From Paeniglutamicibacter kerguelensis (GTDB lineage: Bacteria; Actinomycetota; Actinomycetes; Actinomycetales; Micrococcaceae), in assembly GCF_017876535.1 (NCBI RefSeq), contig NZ_JAGIOF010000001.1, positions 1,302,001 through 1,366,000 of the forward strand: a stretch of DNA of 64,000 nt, written 5' to 3'. Of the stretch, positions 50,895 to 59,679 are shown piece by piece. Position numbers and translations under genes: made by a program. Below the pieces are notes generated by a model. The model had not been told where the DNA came from. It was given only the letters and a program-made list of their open reading frames with translations, and ran no database searches. How positions within the stretch are numbered: position 1 is the first letter of the stretch; every line of letters starts with the position of its first letter.

Positions 50895-51878
50895 GTGCCA
50901 CAAAGATCCGAACAAAAATCCGAACCCATCGCCATCCCCGCCGCACTCCAAAGTGCCCACGATGGCTTCCTGCGGCACATGCGCCTCGAACGCTCACGCA
51001 GCGAACACACACTACGCGCCTACAGCTCCGACATCACCAACCTCCTCACATACGCAATCCCACGCGGAGCCCAAACCCTGGAAGGCATAGACCTGCCACT
51101 GCTGCGCACCTGGCTCATGACCCTGCAGGAATCAGGCCTCGCCCGCACTACCCTCTCCCGCCGCTCTGCATCGATACGCAGTTTCCTCGCCTGGGCGCTA
51201 CGCGAAAACCTCATCGACACAAATCCAGCAATCCGCCTGCAATCGCCCAAACGCGAACAACGACTCCCACACGTCCTGCAAAGCAACCAAATCCAACGCA
51301 TGTTCGACGCCCCGCCACGAACAACAAACCAAGGAAACGCGGACACACAAGAACCCACCGCAGAAGAACGCGCGCTCGCCGACCGCAACACACTCATCCT
51401 CGAACTGCTCTACGCCACAGCAATCCGCGTCGGCGAACTCGTATCCCTGGACATCGACAGCCTCGACCTCGACCGACGCACGCTGCGCGTCATCGGCAAG
51501 GGAGACAAGGAACGCACAGTCCCCTTCGGACAACCCGCACTCAACGCCTTGGACAACTGGCTCCGCCGCTCACGACCAACACTCCGCAACGAACACTCTG
51601 GCCCCGCATTGCTCCTCGGCAAACGAGGCAAACGCCTCGATGCCCGCCAAGCCCGCGAAGTCGTCTCAAAAGCGCTCGCCGACCTCGGGGACACCGCTGC
51701 CCGCGGACCACACGCCCTGCGGCACAGTGCGGCAACCCATTTGCTCGATCGCGGTGCTGACCTGAGGGCCGTGCAGGAAATCCTGGGCCACTCATCGCTG
51801 GCTACCACGCAGCTATACACACACGTTTCCGTTGAGCGGCTCAAGGAGAGCTACCAGAGGGCCCATCCGCGCGCATAA
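50895..51878 (+). CDS. xerC: Tyrosine recombinase XerC
   Basis: 327 aa, GTG start with GGGAGA upstream. N-terminal SAM-like core-binding domain (FLRHMRLERSRSEHTLRAYSSDITNLLTY, about residues 25-53), catalytic residues Arg178 (AIRVGE), Lys202 (GKGDKER), His273 and Arg276 (HALRHSAATHLLD), His299 (ILGHSS) and nucleophile Tyr308 (QLYTHVS). Resolves chromosome dimers at dif with XerD. An insertion of about 20 residues between 140 and 160 (TTNQGNADTQEPTAEE) is common in actinobacterial XerC. Shares the A/C-rich codon bias of dprA up to about base 51740. Confidence 0.95.
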   Translation: MPQRSEQKSEPIAIPAALQSAHDGFLRHMRLERSRSEHTLRAYSSDITNLLTYAIPRGAQTLEGIDLPLLRTWLMTLQESGLARTTLSRRSASIRSFLAWALRENLIDTNPAIRLQSPKREQRLPHVLQSNQIQRMFDAPPRTTNQGNADTQEPTAEERALADRNTLILELLYATAIRVGELVSLDIDSLDLDRRTLRVIGKGDKERTVPFGQPALNALDNWLRRSRPTLRNEHSGPALLLGKRGKRLDARQAREVVSKALADLGDTAARGPHALRHSAATHLLDRGADLRAVQEILGHSSLATTQLYTHVSVERLKESYQRAHPRA

Positions 51879-52009
51879 CTTGAAGTCATGCGCCAAAGTT
51901 ATTGGCCGAACGGCGTATAATCATGCAGAATACTTAATAGGATTTACTGTCCTTCGAAGTGGGTTGTTGGCGTTGGGGAAGACGTTCCAACAGCAAATCG
52001 GAGGAAGGC

Positions 52010-52513
52010 ATGTCTGAAGCAATGACCAGGGGCGTACTTTTCGTACACTCAGCCCCTTCAGCGTTGTGCCCGCATATCGAATGGGCGATCGGTTCAGTTG
52101 TCGAACAGCGCACCGATTTGCACTGGAGTGAGCAAAACGCCGCCCCGGGTATGTCCCGTGCCGAAGTGAACTGGACCGGCAAGCCGGGCACGGGTGCGCT
52201 GCTGGCCTCCGCACTGCGCGGTTGGGCACACCTGCGCTACGAGGTCACCGAGGAAGCCAGCCCCGGTGTCGATTCCAGCCGTTGGTCACACACCCCGGAG
52301 CTGGGTATCTTCCACGCAACAACGGACGCCGCCGGCAACATCATGGTCAGCGAGGAACGCATCCGTTGGGCCTATGAAAAGGGTGCCGGCGATCCGGCCG
52401 TCGTTTACCAAGAACTTTCCATTGCCCTGGGCGAGGCCTGGGACGAGGAACTCGAACCCTTCCGCTACGCGGCCGAGGGGGCACCCGTACGCTGGCTCCA
52501 TCAAGTGATCTAA
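52010..52513 (+). CDS. DUF3145 protein
   Basis: 167 aa from ATG 52010 with GAGGAAGG just upstream. Typical actinobacterial DUF3145: TRGVLFVHSAPSALCPHIEWAIGSVVEQRTDLHWSEQNAAPGMSRAEVNWTGKPGTGALLASALRGW and ending AAEGAPVRWLHQVI. Soluble, function unknown, usually near housekeeping loci. It has its own long terminator, a 60-bp perfect palindrome. Confidence 0.95.
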   Translation: MSEAMTRGVLFVHSAPSALCPHIEWAIGSVVEQRTDLHWSEQNAAPGMSRAEVNWTGKPGTGALLASALRGWAHLRYEVTEEASPGVDSSRWSHTPELGIFHATTDAAGNIMVSEERIRWAYEKGAGDPAVVYQELSIALGEAWDEELEPFRYAAEGAPVRWLHQVI

Positions 52514-52541
52514 CGACGAATTCCGTATGGCACCGCATTCC

Positions 52542-52604
52542 ATCCCCGGCCGCGGGCCTGTCCAGGGAAAGCTTTCCCTGGACAGGCCCGCGGCCGGGGA
52601 TTTT
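52542..52604 (+). terminator. 60-bp perfect palindrome terminator after DUF3145
   Basis: Two 30-bp arms (left begins ATCCCCGGCCGCGGGCCTGT at 52542) meet without a spacer at 52571/52572 and match perfectly; TTTT follows at 52601-52604. The stem is far longer than terminators usually need. Confidence 0.85.
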
Positions 52605-53055
52605 GCATGCAAGGGACTGCTCGCCCGGATCATCCGTGTCCGGGGCAAGGCTCCCAACGGATACCCAGTGTTCCGAGTCGGCAGTTGTCGTGACTCGCGC
52701 TGGGATGTCGCCTGCCGTACGGTGTGCTCGAGTCCAGTCCCCGATGCTGGTTGTGAGCCGTGTGGCAACCTCGTAGTATTCCCGTCACCAACGTGAGGAT
52801 GGGCGACCAAGACGGAGAGCGGCATGGGGGCTCACCCCCGTGCGTCTGTTGAATTTTGCTTGGCGGTTCCATGGCACCCAGGGGGCTGGACGCGGCGCCA
52901 CCCACCGGGAAGGATCGCGCGGCCTGCAGCCCGTCTGTGGCGGTGGCGGCGGGCCCGTCGGTCTTCGGGGCGTGTTCCCCGGGGGTGGCAATCCGGTCGG
53001 TGCGCCGGGCCGGCGCCGGCCCGTGGTCCGGGGCGTGGCGTCCGCTGCCGCTTTC
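52605..53055. other. Gene-free interval upstream of the YbdK-type gene
   Basis: About 450 bp. A frame continuous with the following gene starts at 52840, but its product is Gly/Arg-rich and unlike the family's N-terminus, so I treat it as leader or promoter. Nothing else supported. Confidence 0.45.
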
Positions 53056-54231
53056 ATGGTCCACACTTGGCAGATGCGTACCTTTGGTGTTGAAGAAGAA
53101 TTCCTGATCGTGGATCCCGTCAACGGGGTCCCGCTGCCCCTGTCCGCGGAGGTGATGCGCCTCCACGGCGCCGGCGGCCCATCCGCCGGGCAGGTGCTGT
53201 CCGCCGAGCTGCACCAGGAACAACTCGAGGTCATCACGCACCCGCACGGCACCCTGGCCGGGCTCGCCGCGGAGATACTGGCCGGGCGCGCCCACGCCGA
53301 CTCGCTCGCCCGGACAGCGGGTGCGAGGATCGTCGCCCTGGCCACCTCCCCGCTGGCGCTCACACCCCACCCCACGCGGAACGAACGCTACGACGCCCTG
53401 GTGGAAAAGTATGCCCTGACGGCGCGCGAGCAACTGACGTGCGGGCTCCATGTCCACGTGTCCGTCGGCTCCGACGAGGAAGGCGTGGCCGTCCTGGACC
53501 GCATCAGGTCCTGGCTGCCCCCGCTCATGGCGTTGAGCTCGAACTCCCCGTTCTGGAACGGCCGGGACAGCGGCTACGCCAGTTTCCGCACGCAGGCCTG
53601 GAACCGGTGGTCCTCCGCCGGCCCGATGGAGGTCTTCGGTTCGGCGCGGGCCTACCACTCACTGGTGGCGGACCTGTCGGCCACCGGGGTGGTCGTCAAC
53701 CCGGATTTCGACGCCCGCCTCTCCGCCCGCCACCCCACCGTCGAGATCCGGGTGTCCGATGTCTGCCTGGATCCCCGCGACACCGTCCTGATCGCGGCCC
53801 TGGTACGGGCCCTGGTGGAGACCGCCGCCCGGGAATGGGAGTCTGGAAAGGAACCGGACGGGGTCCCGGCCATCATCCTGCGCCAAGGGGTCTGGATGGC
53901 CAGCCGGTGGGGCCTCCGCGGCGAACTGCTCCACCCCGCAACCCATCGGCCGGACACCGCACGGCGCGTCATTGCCGCACTCCACGACCACGTGCGGGAC
54001 GCCCTGGAGGAATCCGGGGACGGGGCCTACGTGGAGGAGGCCCTGGAAAGGATCCTCGAGAACGGAACGGGGGCCGCCCGGCAGCGGCAAGCCCACGTGC
54101 GCCACGGCCGGCTGGCCGACGTCGTCACCCACGCCATCGCCCTGACCCACCAGGAACCCGCCGGCCACCACCCCTCGGGGAACGGTTCCCCGAGCTGGAC
54201 CTGGAAACCGCTGGCCGAAGCCGTGGTCTAG
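53056..54231 (+). CDS. YbdK-type carboxylate-amine (glutamate-cysteine) ligase
   Basis: About 391 aa from ATG 53056; ATG 53074 (MRTFGVEEEF) is equally possible and neither has a good ribosome site. GCS2 family: FGVEEEFLIVDP at the start, SAELHQEQLEVITHPHGTL, RDGARIVALATSPLAL, LTCGLHVHVSVGSDEEG (metal/substrate loop), SNSPFWNGRDSGYASFRTQAWNRW and HPTVEIRVSDVCLDPRDTVLIAALVRALVE. Members join glutamate to cysteine weakly in vitro or make other gamma-glutamyl products. Actinobacteria use mycothiol rather than glutathione, so the true product is open. Convergent with fabF. Confidence 0.93.
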   Translation: MVHTWQMRTFGVEEEFLIVDPVNGVPLPLSAEVMRLHGAGGPSAGQVLSAELHQEQLEVITHPHGTLAGLAAEILAGRAHADSLARTAGARIVALATSPLALTPHPTRNERYDALVEKYALTAREQLTCGLHVHVSVGSDEEGVAVLDRIRSWLPPLMALSSNSPFWNGRDSGYASFRTQAWNRWSSAGPMEVFGSARAYHSLVADLSATGVVVNPDFDARLSARHPTVEIRVSDVCLDPRDTVLIAALVRALVETAAREWESGKEPDGVPAIILRQGVWMASRWGLRGELLHPATHRPDTARRVIAALHDHVRDALEESGDGAYVEEALERILENGTGAARQRQAHVRHGRLADVVTHAIALTHQEPAGHHPSGNGSPSWTWKPLAEAVV

Positions 54232-54275
54232 CCACCAAGCTCAAGTAGCGGCCAACCGCTGTGGGCTTAAACGAA

Positions 54276-54318
54276 ATCGGGGTCGCACCCCACCGATGCG
54301 GTGGAGTGCGACCCCGAT
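54276..54318 (-). terminator. Terminator between YbdK-type gene and fabF
   Basis: Stem ATCGGGGTCGCAC with its complement, short inner loop; on the minus strand a T-rich tail (TTTCGTTT) follows, so it serves the fab operon, 31 bp past the fabF stop. It also faces the convergent gene. Confidence 0.75.
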
Positions 54319-54348
54319 CCAAGTTGGCCCATGGGGCCAAGGAAACGG

Positions 54349-55587
54349 CTAGACGCTGCGGATTGCGACTACGGCGTTGTGTCCGCCAAAACCGAACGAG
54401 TTGTTCAGGACCACGATGGATCCCTCCGGCAATTCACGCGGGGTGCCGACAACGACGTCCAACGGGATTTCCGGATCCTGGTTTTCCAGGTTGATGGTGA
54501 CGGGCGCCTTGCGGTGGTAGACGGCCAGCACCGAGAGGACCGACTCAACGGCACCGGAGGCACCGAGCAGGTGGCCCATCTGGGACTTGGTGGCCGAGAC
54601 GCAGACGTTGTCCAGGTGGCTGCCCAGTGCGGCGCGCAGCGCGGTGTACTCGGGCTTGTCGCCCACCGGGGTGGAGGTTGCGTGCGCGTTGACGTGCACG
54701 ACGTCCTCCGGCTGGATGCGGCCGTCGAACATCGCGGCCTTCAGTGCGCGGGTGGCGCCCAGGCCCTCCGGGTCCGGTGCGGTGATGTGGTACGCGTCGG
54801 CGGTCACCGAGGTGCCGGCAAGTTCGGCGTAGATCGTCGCGCCGCGGGCAATGGCGTGCTCCTCGGCCTCGAGGACCAATGCGCCGGCGCCTTCGCCCAT
54901 GACAAAGCCGTCACGGTCGATGTCGTACGGACGCGATGCGTGCTCCGGGTCGTCGTTGCGCTTGGACAGCGCCTGCATGGCGGCGAACGAGGCCATCGGC
55001 ATCGGGTGGATGGCGGCTTCCGCGCCACCGCATACGACCACGTCGGCCTTGCCCGAACGGATCAGTTCGAGGCCGATGTGCATAGCCTCGGTGCCCGAGG
55101 CGCAAGCGGAAACCGGGGTGTGGGCGCCGGCGCGTGCGCCGAGGTCCAGCGAGACGGCCGCGGCCGGGCCGTTTGGCATCAGCATGGGAACCGTCATGGG
55201 CAGCACGCGGCGCGGGCCCTTTTCCTTCAGCGTGTCCCAGGCGTCAAGCAGGGTCCACACGCCGCCGATGCCGGTGGCAAAGGCCACGGCCAAGCGATCG
55301 TGGTCGACCGACTCGATCCCGGAGTCCTTCCAGGCCTCGCGCGCCGCAACGACGGCGAACTGGGTGGAGGGGTCCATGCGCTTCATTTCAACGCGGGAGA
55401 GCACCTCGGAGGCCGGGGTGGAGGCCTTGGCGGCGAACTTCACCGGCAGGTTGTATTTTTCAACCCATTCATCGGGCAGGGTGTGGGCGCCCGAGACACC
55501 CTTGAGCGCGTTGGCCCACAGGGTGGGGACGTCGCCGCCGATGGGGGTGGTGGCACCGAGGCCGGTGATGACAACTTTGCGAGCCAT
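54349..55587 (-). CDS. fabF: Beta-ketoacyl-ACP synthase II FabF
   Basis: 412 aa, the standard length. Condenses malonyl-ACP with acyl-ACP in fatty acid elongation. Thiolase fold: VVITGLGATTPIG at the start, active-site Cys162 in VSACASGTEAMH, His in HVNAHATSTPVGDKPEY (about 303) and the second His region before SFGFGGHNAVV (about 400). Last gene in the fabD-fabH-acpP-fabF set, separated from acpP by about 240 bp that includes a hairpin, so it may be partly independent. Confidence 0.97.
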   Translation of the reverse strand: MARKVVITGLGATTPIGGDVPTLWANALKGVSGAHTLPDEWVEKYNLPVKFAAKASTPASEVLSRVEMKRMDPSTQFAVVAAREAWKDSGIESVDHDRLAVAFATGIGGVWTLLDAWDTLKEKGPRRVLPMTVPMLMPNGPAAAVSLDLGARAGAHTPVSACASGTEAMHIGLELIRSGKADVVVCGGAEAAIHPMPMASFAAMQALSKRNDDPEHASRPYDIDRDGFVMGEGAGALVLEAEEHAIARGATIYAELAGTSVTADAYHITAPDPEGLGATRALKAAMFDGRIQPEDVVHVNAHATSTPVGDKPEYTALRAALGSHLDNVCVSATKSQMGHLLGASGAVESVLSVLAVYHRKAPVTINLENQDPEIPLDVVVGTPRELPEGSIVVLNNSFGFGGHNAVVAIRSV

Positions 55588-55770
55588 GAGGAAACTCTCT
55601 ACTGGTTGGGGGCGAAACGACTAGCGAGGCTAGTGCGCGATCCAAGCATCGGAGCCACGCGCGGATTTGGTGCGCTGCGGGCCGGATTGGATCGAAAAAG
55701 TCTGGGAATCGGTTGCGAAACCGGTAATCAAGTTTACGGGGCACTTCACATGCCCGAGCCCGGTCCCGAC

Positions 55771-55805
55771 CTCGGGCCCGTTCCGGTGGACGGAACGGGC
55801 CCGAG
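55771..55805 (-). terminator. Hairpin between acpP and fabF
   Basis: A perfect 15-bp stem (CTCGGGCCCGTTCCG and complement) with a 5-nt loop, 20 bp after the acpP stop. No U-tract. It could attenuate read-through into fabF and so keep ACP in excess. Confidence 0.6.
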
Positions 55806-55824
55806 GGCAGAATCGGAAAGCCAC

Positions 55825-56070
55825 TTAGGCCTGTGCGCCCGCGATGAAGTTCACTGCATCCGCAACGGTCTTCAGGTTCTTGACCTCTTCGTCCGGGATC
55901 TTCACGTCGAACTTCTCTTCGGCGTTGACCACGATGGTCATCATCGAGATGGAGTCGATGTCCAGGTCCTCGGTGAAGGACTTGTCCATTTCGACTGCCT
56001 CGGTGGCCAGGCCGGTCTCTTCGTTGACGATCTCGGCCAAGCCGGCCAGAATCTCTTCGTTGCTAGCCAT
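55825..56070 (-). CDS. acpP: Acyl carrier protein
   Basis: 81 aa from ATG 56070 with AAAGGAG upstream. Acidic four-helix ACP; phosphopantetheine attaches at Ser40 within DLDIDSISMM, a variant of the usual DSL motif (Ile in place of Leu), as in some actinobacterial ACPs. Carries acyl chains for FabD, FabH and FabF. Lies 96 bp downstream of fabH; a hairpin follows it. Confidence 0.97.
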   Translation of the reverse strand: MASNEEILAGLAEIVNEETGLATEAVEMDKSFTEDLDIDSISMMTIVVNAEEKFDVKIPDEEVKNLKTVADAVNFIAGAQA

Positions 56071-56166
56071 GATGGCTCCTTTTCTGTTTTTGCCGGGCAA
56101 AGCCCGACGACTATTCAAACCGCTTGGTGCGGTCCGGATTGTGGGTTGTGTCCCTGGGTGTTAAGC

Positions 56167-57222
56167 CTAGGGCAGGACAACGACCTGTGCGCCAAAGACA
56201 AGCCCGGCGCCAAACCCGATCTGCAGTGCCAGTCCGCCGGAGAGCTCCGGGTTTTCCTTGAGCATGCGGTCCATGGCCATGGGGATCGAAGCCGCGGAGG
56301 TGTTGCCGGCGTCGGCGATGTCGCGGGCGACAACCACGGATTCGGGAAGCTTCAGCTGCTTGACCATCTCATCGATGATGCGCATGTTGGCCTGATGCGG
56401 GATGAAGGCGGCGAGATCCTCAGAGGTGATGCCCGCCTTTTTGAGGGCCAGCTTGGCCATCTTCGCCATTTCCCACACGGCCCAGCGGAAGACCGTCTGG
56501 CCGTCCTGGCGCAGGGTCGGCCACAGCTGGGCCTCGGTGCTTGCCACAAGCGCCGTGCCCTCCGGGGAGGACTCTGCCTGGAGCACCGCGTCGCGCAGGT
56601 CCAGCTGAGAGTGCGTCATGCCGATGGCCGACCACTTCGAGCCGTCCGAGCCCCACACCGACGGGGAGATGCCCGGGATGTCCGAGGGGCCGATGACGAC
56701 TGCGCCGGCGCCGTCGCCCAGCAGGAAGGAAATGGTGCGTTCGTGGTTGTCGATGTAGTCCGAAAGCTTTTCGGCGCCGACCACCAGGACGTACTCGGCC
56801 ATGCCCGAGCGGACCAGGGCGTCGCCCTGGGCCACGCCGTAGCAGTAACCCGCGCAGGCTGCGGAGATGTCGAAGGCCGGGGCCGGGGTGGCGCCGATGC
56901 GGTCGGCCAGCGCTGCTGCGGCCGACGGGGTTGCGTGCGGGAAGGTCACGGTGGAGACGATGACGGCGCCCAGTTGGCTTGCCTCGATGCCCGCCGAGGC
57001 GAGCGCCTCACGGGCCGCACCCTCGGCCATGTCCAGCAGCGACGTGTTTTCGTCGGCGCGGGCACGGGTCACGATGCCGGTGCGCTGCTGGATCCACTCG
57101 TCGGAGGAATCGATCCACTGGCACACGTCTTCGTTGGAAACGATGACATCCGGGCGGAAGGAGCCGACGCCGTGGATCCGGCTGAACTCGCGCGTGGGCG
57201 TCTGGTTCATCACTGCTGTCAT
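56167..57222 (-). CDS. fabH: Beta-ketoacyl-ACP synthase III FabH
   Basis: 351 aa, ATG with AGGAAGAG 7 nt upstream. Initiates fatty acid synthesis by condensing an acyl-CoA with malonyl-ACP. Catalytic Cys123 in DISAACAGYCYGV, His in IPHQANMRIID (about 268) and Asn in GNTSAASIP (about 298). The initiating acyl-CoA specificity (branched-chain in most Arthrobacter) cannot be read here. It starts 15 bp after the fabD stop. Confidence 0.97.
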   Translation of the reverse strand: MTAVMNQTPTREFSRIHGVGSFRPDVIVSNEDVCQWIDSSDEWIQQRTGIVTRARADENTSLLDMAEGAAREALASAGIEASQLGAVIVSTVTFPHATPSAAAALADRIGATPAPAFDISAACAGYCYGVAQGDALVRSGMAEYVLVVGAEKLSDYIDNHERTISFLLGDGAGAVVIGPSDIPGISPSVWGSDGSKWSAIGMTHSQLDLRDAVLQAESSPEGTALVASTEAQLWPTLRQDGQTVFRWAVWEMAKMAKLALKKAGITSEDLAAFIPHQANMRIIDEMVKQLKLPESVVVARDIADAGNTSAASIPMAMDRMLKENPELSGGLALQIGFGAGLVFGAQVVVLP

Positions 57223-57237
57223 GTTTGGTGCTCTTCC

Positions 57238-58161
57238 TTAAGCTTGGGTGTGTTCGGCGACGAAGGCGCGTGCGGCCTCGAGGTCTTCGGGGGACTTCAG
57301 CGCGAGGGTGGGAACGCCCTTGAGTCCGCGTCGGGCCAACCCCACGAGGGTTCCCGCCGGCGGCAGTTCCAGGATTCCGGTGACGCCCATGGCCGCAAGC
57401 TGCTCCATGCACAGGTCCCAGCGAACAGGGCGGGACACCTGGGCGACCAGCGATGCCAGGTTCTCCTGGCCGTTGGCCACCGCGTTGCCGTCGTAGTTGG
57501 ACAGCAGCGTGGCGGACGGGTCGTTGGCGGTGAGCGATCCGGAAAGTTCTTCGAGGACGGCAACGGCCGGGGCCATGTGGTGCGTGTGGAACGCGCCGGC
57601 GACCTTCAGCGGGATGACCCGCGCCTTGGCCGGGGGATTGGCGGCAAAGGCCTCGATCTGTTCGATCGTGCCTGCCGCAACGATCTGGCCGCCGCCGTTG
57701 GCGTTGGCAGGGGTGAGGCCCGCGGCAACGATTGTGGCGTTGACTTCCTCGGCGTCGCCGCCGAGCACCGCTGCCATGCCGGTGGGCGTTGCCGCGGCGG
57801 CAAGGGCCATGGCGTTGGCGCGTTCGCGCACGAAGACCATCGCGTCGTTTTCGTTCAGCGCACCGGCCAGCGCGGTCGCGGTGATCTCGCCGACGGAGTG
57901 GCCGGCAAGCACGGTGTTGGCCGGGAGGTCCTCGCCGAAGAGCGCGCGGGCCGCAATGAGCCCGGCGGCCACGATCAGCGGCTGGGCGACTGCGGTGTCC
58001 TTGATGGTTTCCTCGTCGGAGACCGTTCCGTGGGCCGTGAGGTCACGCCCGGTGATGGCGGAAAGTCCGGCGAGGTGTTCGGAGACACCCGCGACTTCCA
58101 GCCATGGGGAAAGGAATCCGGGGGTCTGAGAGCCCTGTCCTGGGCACACGATTGCTAGCAC
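57238..58161 (-). CDS. fabD: Malonyl-CoA:ACP transacylase FabD
   Basis: 307 aa, GTG start. Loads malonyl groups on ACP. Seen: N-terminal IVCPGQGSQTPGFLSPW (GQGSQ oxyanion motif), nucleophile Ser89 in AGHSVGE, and catalytic His in GAFHTHHM (about 200). First structural gene of the fab operon, 86 bp downstream of the PucR-type regulator on the same strand. Confidence 0.97.
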   Translation of the reverse strand: MLAIVCPGQGSQTPGFLSPWLEVAGVSEHLAGLSAITGRDLTAHGTVSDEETIKDTAVAQPLIVAAGLIAARALFGEDLPANTVLAGHSVGEITATALAGALNENDAMVFVRERANAMALAAAATPTGMAAVLGGDAEEVNATIVAAGLTPANANGGGQIVAAGTIEQIEAFAANPPAKARVIPLKVAGAFHTHHMAPAVAVLEELSGSLTANDPSATLLSNYDGNAVANGQENLASLVAQVSRPVRWDLCMEQLAAMGVTGILELPPAGTLVGLARRGLKGVPTLALKSPEDLEAARAFVAEHTQA

Positions 58162-58247
58162 TACTCCAGCTTTCCAAAGAAGTCATTCACTGCGGCTGTT
58201 TTCGCACACCGACTTGACGGCGTGCTTTTGTAGGAATCCTACAGGAT

Positions 58248-59504
58248 TCAGTGACCGGTGCGCGGCATGGTTTGCCGCGTTTCGGGCTGGTTTTCGATCG
58301 TTTCGGCGTCCAGCCGGCCGACCACCAGCGCGGTCTGGAGTACGAATGCCTCGCGCGGGACCAGCGGATCCCAGCCCGTCACGTCGCACACGCGCTTGAG
58401 CCGGTAGCGCACGGTGTTCGCGTGGACGAACAGCTCGCGGGCCGTGCCCTCGAGCGAATGCCCCAGCGAAAGATAGCTGGAGAGCGTCTCGATCAGGCCG
58501 TTCCCGGCCTTCAGCAGCGGGTCGTAGATTCCCGTGACCAGCGCGTGGCGTGCCTCGGTGTCGTTGTTCATCACGCGCTCGGGCCACAGGTCGTCGGCGG
58601 CCACGGGGCGCGGGGCCAGCGGCCAGGCCTTGGCCGCGGCGATCGCCGCAAAGGCGGCCTGCGCGCAGGAAGGGGCTTCCTTCAAGGTGGGCGCCAGCGG
58701 GCTGTAGACCACGTGGCCCTCGCCGAAGAAGGAGGCCAGGCGGTCCAGCCCGGCTCGGTCGGCGTCCACGCCGCCAAGCATCAGGATCGCCCGTTCGCCG
58801 TGCACGCCAACCAGCGAATCCCGCGAATAGCGGGCCGCGGCCCGGCGCAACTCGCTGACAAAACCCACCTGAGAGGAGGCCGGCGTGGCACCGATCATGA
58901 TCATGATGTTCTCGTGGGACTTCCACCCGACCGCGGCAATGCGGGAGCGCAACGAGTCTTGGCTTTCGCCGCGCATCACCGCGTCGACGACCAGCGCCTC
59001 GAGCCGTGAATCCCAGGCACCGCGGGTTTCCGCGGCGCGGGCGTAGACGTCGGCGGCGGCGAATGCCACCTCGCGCGAGTAGCGGAGGACTGCCTCTCGC
59101 AGCTGGGTGTGCTCGGCTTCCGGGGCGATGTCCGGGACCTGGGATTCGACGACCTCGACGATGGTGCGGATCAGCTGCAACGCCTTTTGCAGGCTGATGG
59201 AGCGGGTCAGCTCGGTCGGCGCGGCGCCGAACACGTCGTTGATGACCCACTGCGGGGAGGTGGTGGGGCGCTCGTACCAGGAGACGAACGAGGCGATGCC
59301 CTTTTGGGCGACAAGCCCGAGTGCCGCACGTTCCTCGGGGCGCAGCCCGCGGTACCAGGGCAGCGACTGGTCGAGGTGTTTGAGCGCGACGGTGGAGAGC
59401 ACGCCCAGGTGCTGTTTGAGACGTTTGAGGGTTTCGGGGCTGGCCTTGGCTTGGCGGAACGGCCTGATCCGCTGGCTCAGATTCGCCGCTTGCTCGTCAC
59501 TCAT
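58248..59504 (-). CDS. PucR-family transcriptional regulator of the fab operon (FasR-like)
   Basis: About 418 aa from ATG 59504; GTG 59525 and ATG 59519 are alternatives, none with a good ribosome site. A degenerate N-terminal sensing region and a GGDEF-like middle (GVHGERAILMLGGVDADRAGL) precede the PucR C-terminal HTH: ETLSSYLSLGHSLEGTARELFVHANTVRYRLKRVCDVTGWDP, residues about 350-392. In Streptomyces the equivalent gene (fasR) lies upstream of fabD-fabH-acpP-fabF and activates the operon; the same order here supports that role. Confidence 0.9.
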   Translation of the reverse strand: MSDEQAANLSQRIRPFRQAKASPETLKRLKQHLGVLSTVALKHLDQSLPWYRGLRPEERAALGLVAQKGIASFVSWYERPTTSPQWVINDVFGAAPTELTRSISLQKALQLIRTIVEVVESQVPDIAPEAEHTQLREAVLRYSREVAFAAADVYARAAETRGAWDSRLEALVVDAVMRGESQDSLRSRIAAVGWKSHENIMIMIGATPASSQVGFVSELRRAAARYSRDSLVGVHGERAILMLGGVDADRAGLDRLASFFGEGHVVYSPLAPTLKEAPSCAQAAFAAIAAAKAWPLAPRPVAADDLWPERVMNNDTEARHALVTGIYDPLLKAGNGLIETLSSYLSLGHSLEGTARELFVHANTVRYRLKRVCDVTGWDPLVPREAFVLQTALVVGRLDAETIENQPETRQTMPRTGH

Positions 59505-59606
59505 GAATACGAGCATACGCACCACATGGCCGCAGGCACTATTTTGTAGTGTTCACACAAAGACCACGGGACCCAAGGCGCCAGCAAAAATTGGTGAGGG
59601 CAAGAA

Positions 59607-59655
59607 CAAAAGGACGGTGGCGCCGATTCCCCTGGGGGAGTCGGCGCCACCGTCC
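59607..59655 (-). terminator. Terminator of aceE
   Basis: A perfect 15-bp stem (GGACGGTGGCGCCGA and complement) with a 14-nt loop, followed on the minus strand by CCTTTTGTTCTTG; it starts 25 bp past the aceE stop. Confidence 0.8.
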
Positions 59656-59679
59656 AATATGGTGCTGTGGTGCTAAGGC

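Noticed and set aside
52630..53658. 342-codon minus frame opposite the YbdK-type gene
   Set aside because: Covers a true gene on the other strand; the product is Gly/Arg/His-rich with no domain.
54301..58158. Very long open frame (1285 codons) opposite the fab operon
   Set aside because: It is an antisense shadow of high-GC genes: composition is repetitive Gly/Arg/Val/His, no domains, and it covers four genuine genes on the other strand.
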